From HyVt-477 sp965224605 (lineage in GTDB: Bacteria; Pseudomonadota; Gammaproteobacteria; Thiotrichales; Thiotrichaceae): DNA of 64,000 nt. Where the stretch lies: contig CBDCZP010000015.1 of the NCBI GenBank assembly GCA_965224605.1, positions 17,339-81,338 of the forward strand, in the 5' to 3' direction. Below the pieces are notes generated by a model. The model had not been told where the DNA came from, ran no database searches, and saw only the letters and a list, made by a program, of their open reading frames with translations. Shown here piece after piece: positions 25,447 through 34,260 of the stretch (its first letter is position 1; each line of letters starts with the position of its first letter). The position numbers and the translations under genes were made by a program.

Positions 25447-26202
25447 ATGAGTACCCATTTTAAAGATCATTTCTCCTCAAAATCAGCGGATTACAGTCAA
25501 TATCGCCCCGATTATCCCGCGGCCTTATTTGAATACTTGGCTAAAATAACACCTGGACATCAGCGTGTTTGGGATTGCGCTACGGGCTCAGGGCAAGCAG
25601 CGACAGTACTTTCATCTCATTTTCGAGAGGTGCTTGCTACTGATGCAAGCAAGCAGCAGATTACTAATGCACTAAAGAAACCCAATATTCATTATGCAGT
25701 AGCTCCGGCTGAACAATCTGGCTTAAATGATAACTCCGTCGACCTGATTGTAGTTGCTCAGGCATTGCATTGGTTTGACCTTAATGCTTTTACCGTTGAA
25801 GTTAAGAGAGTTTTAAAAGCGGATGGGCTTTTGGCTGTATGGACTTACAACTTATTAGAAATCAATCCCCGCATTGATCAATGCGTCAATCGGTTGTACG
25901 CAGAAGTATTAAATGATTATTGGCCTCGTGAACGCGCCTTGATTGAATCTGGCTATAGTGAAATAAACTTTCCCTTTGATGAAATTGAAACGCCTTCTTT
26001 CAAGATGGAAAAAGAGTGGAGTTTAGAACAATTGGCAGGTTATTTGCGAACCTGGTCTGCGGTAAAAAACTACCTCAAAGAGCATGATAACGACCCTGTA
26101 GACGTTGTTGAAGAAGAGCTGGCAGAAATATGGCAAGGTGAAAGTATGGAGGTGGAATGGCCGTTAACTTTGCGTGTTTGGAGATTGAGTAAAACTTCTT
26201 AA
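25447..26202 (+). CDS. class I SAM-dependent methyltransferase
   Basis: 251 residues. Motif I is VWDCATGSGQAA, followed by the acidic VLATDAS and the motif-III region SVDLIVVAQALHWF, the pattern of the Methyltransf_11/25 group (COG2226-like, including trans-aconitate methyltransferase relatives). Substrate unknown. Its stop codon overlaps that of the convergent TumA-like gene. Confidence 0.85.
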   Translation: MSTHFKDHFSSKSADYSQYRPDYPAALFEYLAKITPGHQRVWDCATGSGQAATVLSSHFREVLATDASKQQITNALKKPNIHYAVAPAEQSGLNDNSVDLIVVAQALHWFDLNAFTVEVKRVLKADGLLAVWTYNLLEINPRIDQCVNRLYAEVLNDYWPRERALIESGYSEINFPFDEIETPSFKMEKEWSLEQLAGYLRTWSAVKNYLKEHDNDPVDVVEEELAEIWQGESMEVEWPLTLRVWRLSKTS

Positions 26203-26564
26203 GCGGCTTCTGTGTTCGACATAATATGCATATCCACATGTATATCACTAAAAGGGCAATGCAAAGTACCTTTGTCATTACGGTCTAGTAACCCCAGTTC
26301 GACAAGAACCTTTGCATCTTCATGTACTCGTTTGACATCGCGTTTAACGTATCGAGCTAATTCCCTAACACCCATTGTGTCTTTGGTTTGTAGAGCGTTA
26401 ATGATGTCCCAGCGACGCTTTGTTAGACGGGAGAAAAATATGCCTGGAGATTGAAAGTTTAAAGTTTCACCTTGATAGGTCTTTTTCTGTGCAGCCTTTC
26501 CAGCGTGCCGAAGAGCTGTTTTCCAATCAGGCTGTAGAGTAATGATTAATTTTCGTTTTTCCAT
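26199..26564 (-). CDS. TumA-like antitoxin / HTH transcriptional regulator
   Basis: 121 residues with a winged-helix region: FFSRLTKRRWDIINAL, MGVRELARYVKRDVKRVHEDAKVL, LGLLDRND. This matches the HVO_A0114-type regulators that serve as antitoxins (TumA) for TumE-type toxins. GAGGT lies 8-10 bases before the ATG. It starts 19 bases inside the preceding toxin gene, the toxin-first order. Likely autorepressor of the pair. Confidence 0.8.
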   Translation of the reverse strand: MEKRKLIITLQPDWKTALRHAGKAAQKKTYQGETLNFQSPGIFFSRLTKRRWDIINALQTKDTMGVRELARYVKRDVKRVHEDAKVLVELGLLDRNDKGTLHCPFSDIHVDMHIMSNTEAA

Positions 26565-26833
26565 TTTTCTACCTCGGATAAAAAATCTTCAATAAGTGAA
26601 TCTATACCGGTAAATTTATAACTATGTTCTTGTTCTTCATAATGCCAGTGATCACCTTTACCTCGCTCATTATCAAAGCCAATTATTCGCTTCCCATTAA
26701 CGATATAAACCAAACGGTACTTGAATCCATGCGAGGTAGGCGGTATGGGTTCAGGCACACGCCAAATCACCATTTCTATGATATCACCAAGAGGTGATAC
26801 GTCCTTGTAGCGTGCAATCAAGGTAGCATCCAT
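26546..26833 (-). CDS. TumE-family toxin (DUF6516)
   Basis: 95 residues from ATG 26833; the frame continues to a TTG at 26869. Diagnostic stretches are EMVIWRVPEPIPPTSHGFKYRLVY and RIIGFDNERGKGDHWHY, hallmarks of the TumE/DUF6516 toxin family. Translationally coupled to the HTH antitoxin gene. TumE is described as a toxin neutralised by TumA; the molecular target cannot be read here. Confidence 0.82.
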   Translation of the reverse strand: MDATLIARYKDVSPLGDIIEMVIWRVPEPIPPTSHGFKYRLVYIVNGKRIIGFDNERGKGDHWHYEEQEHSYKFTGIDSLIEDFLSEVEKWKNEN

Positions 26834-26891
26834 GTTGGCAATAATGCCTACACAAAGCTGGTTTTGCAAGTTACCCTAAGAAAGATATGTG

Positions 26892-28472
26892 CTACAAAAA
26901 CTTCTGCACTCCTCTATATTTAGGTGCTTTTGATGCGGGCTGGTTGATATGTTCTTTTATACCCCAGCTACCATACGCTTGATAGGTTCGAGGTGAGGAG
27001 AAGATAGCGAATAAGCTTCCGTTGGTGACTTGATTCCAGCTGTGCAGGAATTCGGTATACATCTGTTCCATTGGCCAAGCGCGGTTTGCCCCTACATAAT
27101 ATTTGGTGGGGATGTCTTTGGTGGAACGGTTGCCAGGTGCGTAGAGGTGTTGTCCACCTTCATAGGCGATAAGTTTTAAGCCATGTTTACTGACTTCGGC
27201 TTGCTGTTTCTGGATCATTTTCCTGACGTTATTTAACGAGTAAGGATTGGTATCGTCTTTGAGCAACTTGAAGACACTAGGTACGCTCATCACTCCAGCT
27301 TGTACTTTTTGATGAACGAAGAAGTAAGGTGCGATAGCGACGGCATCGAAGTTTTTCGGTGTATTGTTATATTCCATTAACATCTTTGTCAGCTTGGGGT
27401 TGGCGCTCCAAGCGCCCATCACTCGGATCAAACGGTTTGAGTTGCCAAACACTTGTTTCCAAATGCGCATCACTTGTGAGGCACGAGTAACATAGTATTT
27501 GTGCCCTGCATTATGATCGTTTCCTAAGCCTTGTTGAATGCCTTTGGTGCGTACATATCGTGCCGCTGTGAAGGTTGGGTTCCAGGCTTCGTTGGTGTAT
27601 TCGATGTAGACTTTCAGATGGGGTCTGAGGTTTTGCTTTACGTATTGGGCATAGCGTCGTACCAGATCATCATTAGCGCGTTCCGGAATATTAAACCAGG
27701 CATTACGATTGAGTTTATTGGCTAAGGCAACCATGACTTGCAAGGGCGCTCCGCGACGGCCTTCTTTGCCAGCCCAGGTAGCTTCTTGCATATGGGGTAG
27801 CTGATTCCATGAAGTTAAAGGGTTACGCGTGATACCGGACATATTCATAAAGCGAATGGTGTCGAAATCTTTCATAAAGCGCAGGTAATCCGGATTAAAC
27901 AGAATCTGTTGGTGATGGGTTTCAAAAGCCTGATAGTTGCCGGAGCATTGACCGGCATTGTCTACTCTGTGAAAAGGGTTATTAGCACAGATACCGCCTG
28001 GAATGAGAACTCGTATATTTCTGATGTAGTCCTGCGGTTGACTCTGCTTGATAATAAGCGTGACCTTGAAGAAATTATCTCGTCCAGCGGCTATGTGAAC
28101 AATATCTTTACCCGGCTGCCTTGAGATGACTTTAGCATCATCGGTGTAGTCGATTTTCCCTTGGCCATCATAAAGAACCGTATAGTTGCCATTGGGTAAC
28201 GTGCCAGCAGGTAGCCAGTGCAATAGATTAGTACCTGCGTGTCCACCATTCAGATTTTTTGGCCAGCCATTGTGATCATAGCTAATATTGCCACGGGTGA
28301 GTTTTGCATTGGCTTCATCGAAGGGCAGTGACATTTTGAATAGGTTTACAAAAGGTACGCTGGAGTCTATTTGCATGACTTCATTGGTGTTCATGCCGAT
28401 AGGAAATTTAGCGGCTTGTGTTGAGCCGATGAATACCAGTGTTAGAAATATTAAAATAATGCGTGATAACAT
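26892..28472 (-). CDS. secreted glycoside-hydrolase-like protein
   Basis: About 526 residues from ATG 28472 (AAAGGA eight bases upstream; frame open to 28502). A clean signal peptide ends at TQAA, and a TIM-barrel-like body carries VYIEYTNEAWNP, with the NE pair typical of the acid/base residue in clan GH-A enzymes, and LIAYEGGQHL, a plausible nucleophile strand. Such proteins are annotated as cellulose-binding or GH5-like. A role in polysaccharide or sheath processing is a guess. Confidence 0.7.
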   Translation of the reverse strand: MLSRIILIFLTLVFIGSTQAAKFPIGMNTNEVMQIDSSVPFVNLFKMSLPFDEANAKLTRGNISYDHNGWPKNLNGGHAGTNLLHWLPAGTLPNGNYTVLYDGQGKIDYTDDAKVISRQPGKDIVHIAAGRDNFFKVTLIIKQSQPQDYIRNIRVLIPGGICANNPFHRVDNAGQCSGNYQAFETHHQQILFNPDYLRFMKDFDTIRFMNMSGITRNPLTSWNQLPHMQEATWAGKEGRRGAPLQVMVALANKLNRNAWFNIPERANDDLVRRYAQYVKQNLRPHLKVYIEYTNEAWNPTFTAARYVRTKGIQQGLGNDHNAGHKYYVTRASQVMRIWKQVFGNSNRLIRVMGAWSANPKLTKMLMEYNNTPKNFDAVAIAPYFFVHQKVQAGVMSVPSVFKLLKDDTNPYSLNNVRKMIQKQQAEVSKHGLKLIAYEGGQHLYAPGNRSTKDIPTKYYVGANRAWPMEQMYTEFLHSWNQVTNGSLFAIFSSPRTYQAYGSWGIKEHINQPASKAPKYRGVQKFL

Positions 28473-28575
28473 GGTCAATCCTTTGATTTGGTTTTTTAGC
28501 AAGCAGTGTTTCTATTTACTAGTCCCAAGCCCCAACTTGGGAACCAGTCGAGGGAGTCGCAAAAGCAATGTTTTT

Positions 28576-28705
28576 GTAGGTCGGATAAGGTACGCCATCC
28601 GGCAAGGTGCTGAATTAACTGTTTTTGTCGTATGACGCTCGGCAATTGCTCCTGCTTTGCCCTACTACGGTACATCCATGTACCTATATCGTTTATACGA
28701 CCTAC
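28576..28705. repeat. REP/BIME-like palindromic element
   Basis: Begins GTAGGTCGGATAAGG and ends CGACCTAC, with ACGCCATCCGGCAAG inside. The same left arm occurs in the element at 42582-42664. It fills most of the gap between the glycosidase-like gene and ubiC; nothing else is seen in 28473-28825. Confidence 0.6.
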
Positions 28706-28825
28706 AATTTAGCTTTTACAACACCTTCCAGTAAAGAGTGGGTTCCACCTATTCTGCAAGCATAAGTATTTAATTAGATAATGAATTTGTGCTGATATAG
28801 TTACATTGGATTGTACTATCATTCA

Positions 28826-29374
28826 TTAGTTCATCAAGTTTGTTATTTCTGGTAAGAAAAATTCACTAATTAAAATAGGTTTGGCTGCGCCATAGAACAA
28901 AGAACGTCTTCCAAAAATGTGCTTGGGTATGGAACCCACATTTTCCATAGCGTGCAGGAAAAGAGGATGATCTGCGGTTAACTGGCTCCATTCGATGGGG
29001 CTTCTGCTGAGTTGGGGGTCGGAGAATATTTTTTCTCCCAGTGGTCTTTCCCCCATGGAATCCAGATCATCAAAACGGTCGCTGACGGCTTTGACAGGGA
29101 TAAGGCTGCGGGCATATACGACTGGATATGTGTCGCAATAGAGTTGTACTTCACGATCGATAAGCTGATCGTCTTCGGCTAATTCAAGCAAGGTAATTTC
29201 GTGGAGTTTTGCGGTTCTTTGAGTTTGTTTTATCAGATGTACCGAAAACGCATGGCACGCGTTGCGTAATTTTGCAGTGAGTGAACCTGTATCAATCAGC
29301 CAACTGCGGAGTTCCGGTGGGATGGTGTGCCGGTTTTTGTCAGTGAGTGGCATCCAACAGATGTTACGACTCAC
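28826..29374 (-). CDS. ubiC: chorismate--pyruvate lyase UbiC
   Basis: Removes pyruvate from chorismate to give 4-hydroxybenzoate, the first step of ubiquinone synthesis. Family features: WLIDTGSLTAKL, RSLIPVKAV, LGEKIFSDPQLSRSPIEW, FGRRSLFYGAAKPILISEFFLP. The start is uncertain: GTG 29374 keeps a conserved tryptophan (NICWMPL) and overlaps scpB by 11 bases; ATG 29353 would also work, and the frame is open to 29452. Confidence 0.88.
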   Translation of the reverse strand: MSRNICWMPLTDKNRHTIPPELRSWLIDTGSLTAKLRNACHAFSVHLIKQTQRTAKLHEITLLELAEDDQLIDREVQLYCDTYPVVYARSLIPVKAVSDRFDDLDSMGERPLGEKIFSDPQLSRSPIEWSQLTADHPLFLHAMENVGSIPKHIFGRRSLFYGAAKPILISEFFLPEITNLMN

Positions 29375-30002
29375 TGATAGGCTGCTCTGTTTCTGGTTGC
29401 GGCTGTGGGTCATCCACGTGAGGTTCTGTTCCAGCTTCTGGATGTTTCTCAAAATCTAGTTCGGGGTAGAGTTTGTCGATGTCCTGAATATCAGCCAGTG
29501 GGGGCATGTCATCCAGTGTCCTTAAGTTGAAATAATCCAGCAGTTGTCGAGTGGTACCTAGCATGGCAGGACGACCGGGGACTTCTTTATGGCCAACTAT
29601 TCTGATCCACTCGCGCTCTTGCAGGGTTTTTACAATATTGGAGCTGACGGCAACGCCGCGGATTTCCTCGATCTCGGCACGAGTAATGGGTTGTCGGTAA
29701 ATAATAAGTGCCAAGGTTTCGAGCAGGGCGCGTGAATAGGTTTTAGGTTTTTCTTCCCAATGTCGAGAAACCCATTTTTTATAAGCTTCGCGAGTGGTGT
29801 AACGATAGCCGGATGCGGTTTTCTTGAGTTCAAATCCACGCTGGTTGGTTTCTGCGTCCAGTGTATCAAGCGCTGTTTTTATATCGTTGCGATTGACCAC
29901 TTCTTCAGGCTGAAAAAAGAGCACTAGCTTGTCTAGAGGCAACGGTGCTTCAGCCGTGAGTAAAATGGCATCCAAGGTGTTTTTTAGTTGTTCGGCTTCC
30001 AT
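29364..30002 (-). CDS. scpB: segregation and condensation protein B
   Basis: 212 residues. Kleisin-associated winged-helix protein that with ScpA and SMC condenses the chromosome. Seen: KNTLDAILLTAEAPLPLDKL at the N-terminus and PKTYSRALLETLALIIYRQPITRAEIEEIRG, the strongly conserved centre, then TTRQLLDYFNLRTLDDMPP. The C-terminal 35 residues are acidic and disordered. Directly after scpA in the usual order. Confidence 0.95.
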   Translation of the reverse strand: MEAEQLKNTLDAILLTAEAPLPLDKLVLFFQPEEVVNRNDIKTALDTLDAETNQRGFELKKTASGYRYTTREAYKKWVSRHWEEKPKTYSRALLETLALIIYRQPITRAEIEEIRGVAVSSNIVKTLQEREWIRIVGHKEVPGRPAMLGTTRQLLDYFNLRTLDDMPPLADIQDIDKLYPELDFEKHPEAGTEPHVDDPQPQPETEQPISES

Positions 30003-30044
30003 AGGTGTTCCTGTTTGAGCTGTTCCTGTCGGTTGCTATTTGTT

Positions 30045-30896
30045 TTACTCAGTAGCTTGCTGTGCGGCTTGTAGATAAATCGGGGCATAGGGTTCAGATT
30101 GTACTATATCAGCCAGTTTTTCTTTTAATAATTCCAGAATAGCGACCAGTGTGACCACCACACCCATACGACCTTCTTCGGGTGTAAACAGGCTGCTGAA
30201 CTCTGTGAAAGAGTCGGCTTTTAATACGGCCAGTACATTACTCATACGTTCCCGAACAGAGAGCGATTCGCGTTGAATCTCATGACTAATGCTCATGTCA
30301 GCGCGTTTTAGTATGTCTTTGAAAGCCAGCAGGATTTCATGCAATTCGATATCAGGTTGGGGCGTTTCTTTTTGCTCACGTGTCGCTGCTACATTACTGA
30401 TCCAGTGGTCGCGTTTTTCGCGAGGTATTTCATCAATGCTTGCTGCGGTTTGTTTGAAGCGTTCATATTCTTGTAGTCTGCGTACTAGCTCTGCACGGGG
30501 GTCATCTTCATCTTCGATCTCATCATGGCGGGGTAATAGCATGCGTGATTTTATTTCCGCCAGTAACGCGGCCATGACAAGATATTCTGCGGCTAGATCC
30601 AGTTTGATGGTGCGCATCATTTCGACATATTCCATGTATTGCCGAGTCACTTCCGCAATGGGGATATCCAAAATTTCCAGATTCTGGCGTTTGATCAGAT
30701 AGAGCAACAAATCCAGCGGCCCTTCAAAAGTATCAAGAAAGACTTCTAAGGCTTGTGGTGGAATATATAAGTCTTCTGGTGGATTAGTGAGTGGTTCACC
30801 CTCAACAATCGCAAAGGGGAGTTCACCTTGCGAGTGCATAGTTTGCATAGGTCGCATAGATGAAGAAGGGGAGGATGGAGGATTGTTCGTCGCCAT
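30045..30896 (-). CDS. scpA: segregation and condensation protein A
   Basis: Kleisin subunit of the SMC-ScpAB complex, 283 residues. Conserved N-terminal FEGPLDLLLYLIKRQNLEILDIPIAEVT is present, with the C-terminal winged helix near VVVTLVAILELLKEKL. The first 45 residues are a proline-, serine- and methionine-rich extension that is longer than in many homologues. Between trpS and scpB on the same strand. Confidence 0.95.
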   Translation of the reverse strand: MATNNPPSSPSSSMRPMQTMHSQGELPFAIVEGEPLTNPPEDLYIPPQALEVFLDTFEGPLDLLLYLIKRQNLEILDIPIAEVTRQYMEYVEMMRTIKLDLAAEYLVMAALLAEIKSRMLLPRHDEIEDEDDPRAELVRRLQEYERFKQTAASIDEIPREKRDHWISNVAATREQKETPQPDIELHEILLAFKDILKRADMSISHEIQRESLSVRERMSNVLAVLKADSFTEFSSLFTPEEGRMGVVVTLVAILELLKEKLADIVQSEPYAPIYLQAAQQATE

Positions 30897-30910
30897 GAGT
30901 TGATTGTAGA

Positions 30911-31906
30911 CTAGATTATTAGTCCGATAGTATCTTTTACCTTGGTCAGTTGTGCCTGTGCACGAATTGAAGCTTTTTCTGCACCTTGCTTTAAGATAGC
31001 TTGCATCGCCGATTGATCGTCACGAATTTCACGATAGCGTTGTTGGATAGGTTCTACCAGAGCGACAATAGCCTCGCCTGTGTCCACTTTCAGTTTGCCG
31101 TAACCTTCAACACCAGCATAGTCTTTAAGGACTTCTTCAACGGTTCTATTGGTGACGCCGCCCATGAGTTCTAGCAGATTGCTCACACCAGGTTTGTTTT
31201 CACGATCATAACGAATTTCAGTTTCTGAATCGGTGACGGCACTTTTTAGTTTTTTGATAATTTTCTTGGGATCATCCAATAACGAAACATAGTTTTTCTC
31301 AAGGCTATCGGATTTCGACATTTTCGCAGTAGGGTCTTGCAAACTCATAATGCGTGCGCCTTGTTTGGGTATAAAAGGCTCAGGAACAGTAAACACGTCG
31401 ACGTTGTATTGATTATTAAAACGAGCAGCGATATCACGTGCCAGCTCTAAATGTTGTTTTTGGTCTTGTCCTACAGGCACTTTATCGGTGCCGTAGAGTA
31501 AAATGTCTGCGGCCATTAATACCGGATAATCAAACAGTCCTACATTAATGTTTTTGCCTTGCTTGCCAGACTTGTCTTTGAACTGCGTCATCCGGTTTAG
31601 CTCGCCCATATAGGCATAGCAGTTTAAAATCCAGCCGAGTTCTGCATGTTCATGAACGTGAGATTGAATGAAAACAGTACTCTTGTTCGGATCAATACCA
31701 CAAGCGAGATAAAGTGCCATAAAGTCATAACAGCGTTCCCGCAAATCTTTAGGGTCTTGTCTAACCGTAATCGCGTGTAAATCGACTAATGAAAAAAGGG
31801 TGTCGTGGTCTTCCTGCATGCTCACCCAGTTCCGCATAGCGCCAATATAATTGCCGATAGTCATGTGTCCTGAAGGCTGAATTCCACTGAGTACGATGGG
31901 TTTCAT
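30911..31906 (-). CDS. trpS: tryptophanyl-tRNA synthetase
   Basis: Class I aminoacyl-tRNA synthetase, 331 residues. The HIGH-type motif is PSGHMTIGNY near residues 11-20 and the KMSKS loop is AKMSKSDS. DYPVLMAADILLYGTDKVPVGQDQKQHLE is the conserved tryptophan-site region. Fourteen bases from scpA, in a typical gammaproteobacterial neighbourhood. Confidence 0.97.
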   Translation of the reverse strand: MKPIVLSGIQPSGHMTIGNYIGAMRNWVSMQEDHDTLFSLVDLHAITVRQDPKDLRERCYDFMALYLACGIDPNKSTVFIQSHVHEHAELGWILNCYAYMGELNRMTQFKDKSGKQGKNINVGLFDYPVLMAADILLYGTDKVPVGQDQKQHLELARDIAARFNNQYNVDVFTVPEPFIPKQGARIMSLQDPTAKMSKSDSLEKNYVSLLDDPKKIIKKLKSAVTDSETEIRYDRENKPGVSNLLELMGGVTNRTVEEVLKDYAGVEGYGKLKVDTGEAIVALVEPIQQRYREIRDDQSAMQAILKQGAEKASIRAQAQLTKVKDTIGLII

Positions 31907-31933
31907 AGAGTTTCCGTTTTAATCGTTTTTTAA

Positions 31934-31967
31934 ACTGCACTGGTTGGTTTACTGCACTGGTTGGTTT
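31934..31967. repeat. perfect tandem 17-bp duplication upstream of trpS
   Basis: ACTGCACTGGTTGGTTT occurs twice in a row (31934-31950 and 31951-31967), between the yciO stop and the trpS start (both on the - strand). It probably arose by slippage. It lies in the trpS leader, so copy number could affect expression. Confidence 0.7.
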
Positions 31968-31984
31968 AAGGAAGAGTAATGGGA

Positions 31985-32611
31985 TCAATGTCCCTTTAGC
32001 CAGTGGGTATCACCTCTGCCTTCTCTTAAGACTTCAGGAGGAGATTGCATCAAATCTATAACCGTAGTTGCTTCGTGTCCACTATACCCACCATCAATAA
32101 TCAAATCGACTTGATTCTCTAAAAACAACTGGATTTGGTAAGGATCTGCCATGGGGAATTCTTCGTCTGGCAAAATGAGCGTGCTAGAAATTAAGGGTTG
32201 ATCCAGCTCTTCGAGTAAGGCAAGCGCGATATTATTATCTGGGATGCGTATACCAATTGTTTTTCGCTTGGGATGCTTAAGCCGACGGGGTATCTCGCGA
32301 TTCGCTTCAAGGATAAAAGTATACGAGCCGGGTGTATGTGCTTTGAGCAGACGGTAGTTAATATTATCCACCATCGCGTATTTGGAAATCTCAGAGAGAT
32401 CACGGCACATAAGGGTAAAGTGATGGTGTTTGTCAACTTGCCGAATACGACGAATTTTGTCCACAGCATCTTTGTCATCCAGATGGCAACCAATGGCATA
32501 ACTGGAGTCGGTGGGATAGATAGCAATACCACCACGCCTGATAATGTCGACTGATTGTTGGATCAGGCGAACTTGCGGGTTGTCGGGGTGGATGTAAAAG
32601 TAATCGCTCAT
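31985..32611 (-). CDS. YciO/Sua5 family protein (threonylcarbamoyl-AMP synthase-like)
   Basis: 208 residues. The YrdC-fold signatures GGIAIYPTDSSYAIGC, HHHFTLMCRDLSEIS, PGSYTFILEA and KTIGIRIPDN are present. Sua5/TsaC members make the threonylcarbamoyl-adenylate used for t6A tRNA modification; the YciO branch is a paralogue of less certain role. The order with trpS and scpAB supports YciO. Confidence 0.9.
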   Translation of the reverse strand: MSDYFYIHPDNPQVRLIQQSVDIIRRGGIAIYPTDSSYAIGCHLDDKDAVDKIRRIRQVDKHHHFTLMCRDLSEISKYAMVDNINYRLLKAHTPGSYTFILEANREIPRRLKHPKRKTIGIRIPDNNIALALLEELDQPLISSTLILPDEEFPMADPYQIQLFLENQVDLIIDGGYSGHEATTVIDLMQSPPEVLREGRGDTHWLKGH

Positions 32612-32957
32612 GCTTTGTTGTTTCTGGTTTGCTGCGGGGGGCTAGATTCTATCTATGTTTCCCGTACAAAAACGGGGTATTCTATAGTTCCGTTAGTTTG
32701 GGTTTGCTGTCCCAGCTAGTTGCCATTATAAAAGGAGGCAAGCATATTTCCTGTTATTTCTAATAATCAACTATAAAGTCGACAAAAAAGCCGATGAAAA
32801 ATTAACATAGGTTTGTTTTTACGATTTAAGCTTCTGGTAGCATTTTATTCATCACGTGGTTTGTTGTATGTGAGATTGCGTTCGCAGTCGCATATTTTCC
32901 GAATGGTAATTAAATTAAGACTCTTTTTTAGCATTCCTTTAGAGAGCAGAAATTAAT
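32612..32957. other. divergent intergenic region
   Basis: 346 bases between yciO (leftward) and the RND adaptor (rightward). It must hold promoters for both directions. I see AT-rich sequence, no gene and no convincing operator; an irregular palindrome around ATTGCG-TTCG-CAGTC near 32876-32890 could be a regulator site. Confidence 0.3.
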
Positions 32958-34112
32958 ATGAGTAAAGAAAAAATGATTCTAAAATCAGTTGTCTATTCGT
33001 TCACTTCTTTATTTTTTCTCTATTTATCAGCTATGCCTCGATTAAATGCAGCAGAAATAGTGCCAGTTGAAAGCATGGTCTCTAGTGCACAAACTATACT
33101 GGGAAGCACGGTTATACCCTATAAAGAAGTGTCCTTGTCGGCTCAAATGCCGGGACGTATCATATCAATACAAGGTGACGTGGGAACGATGTTATCTCAA
33201 GGCGATCTTATAGTGAAGATAGACGATGATGGCTTACAGGCGAAACGCAGATCAGTTTTAGCGGGTTTGGAGTCATCTCAAGCGGCTTTAAAAAATGCCC
33301 AGACGCAATACAATCGTGAACTAACCTCACCTAAAAGTAAAAACATTGGAGGTATGCCAGGTATGGGTCTGCCGGCTATGTTCGATATCTTTATGACCCA
33401 GCCCATGTATGAAATGATGGGAGACTATGATCAGGATGCAAATCGTCATGCTGACTTGATGAATAGCTCAACGGCTGTTTCTCAGGCGAAAAGCCAATGG
33501 ATGCAGGCACAATCCCAGTTAAATGAAATTGATGCGAAGCTAAAAGATAGCTATTCAATCGCCCCTTTTAGGGGAATGATTCTCGAAAAAATGGTGGAAG
33601 TGGGCGATACCGTGCAACCGGGTCAACCGCTGATAAAATTTGCTGATATCAAATACAAGAGACTTCAAGCAGCAGTACCTTCCATGATGGTGGGTAATCT
33701 GAAAAAGGGCATGGTAGTACCGGTGACTATCAATGGAAATATCAGAACAGAGGCCAAGGTTGCACAAATATATCCCATAGCGGATCCTAGGCGCCATACC
33801 GTCACCGTTAAATTTGATCTACGTAAAAACATCAATGCCGCACCCGGTATGTATGCGGAGATATCTATCCCGAATGGCTCTCAAAGTAGAAAAAGTGTAG
33901 TGGTCATTCCGAATTCAGCTTTATTGAAAGGCAGAAGCTTACCTAGTGTCTTGAGAATAGGTTCTGGTGGCAAGTCAGAATTACGTTTGGTTAGATTGGG
34001 CGCCAAACAACGTGATGGAAAAGTTTCAATAGAATCAGGGTTACAAGCGGGCGACAAGGTAATCAATCACCCCCCTACCAGTGCTACTTCTGGATGGATG
34101 CCTTCTCAATAA
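32958..34112 (+). CDS. RND efflux periplasmic adaptor (membrane fusion protein)
   Basis: 384 residues. N-terminal signal or anchor (about 10-30), lipoyl-like half motifs (MPGRIISIQGDVGTMLSQGD and the matching SIAPFRGMILEKMVEVGDTV), a coiled-coil hairpin between them, and a beta-barrel domain. A methionine- and glycine-rich loop (GGMPGMGLPAMFDIFMTQPM, about 133-152) sits inside the hairpin and is unusual; it might bind metal. Partner of the RND pump encoded 148 bases downstream. Confidence 0.9.
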   Translation: MSKEKMILKSVVYSFTSLFFLYLSAMPRLNAAEIVPVESMVSSAQTILGSTVIPYKEVSLSAQMPGRIISIQGDVGTMLSQGDLIVKIDDDGLQAKRRSVLAGLESSQAALKNAQTQYNRELTSPKSKNIGGMPGMGLPAMFDIFMTQPMYEMMGDYDQDANRHADLMNSSTAVSQAKSQWMQAQSQLNEIDAKLKDSYSIAPFRGMILEKMVEVGDTVQPGQPLIKFADIKYKRLQAAVPSMMVGNLKKGMVVPVTINGNIRTEAKVAQIYPIADPRRHTVTVKFDLRKNINAAPGMYAEISIPNGSQSRKSVVVIPNSALLKGRSLPSVLRIGSGGKSELRLVRLGAKQRDGKVSIESGLQAGDKVINHPPTSATSGWMPSQ

Positions 34113-34260
34113 ATATTCCAAGTATTGAATTTGCTGCTATTTGCTTATTAGTGATGCATAAGGAAGCTCTAGACAAGTCCTTTTGTATTGGGGGGCTCGC
34201 ACCTTGGGCGAAGCTGGGTAAAAAAGAGCTTGTTTTTGGACTTAACTAGATAAAATCATT

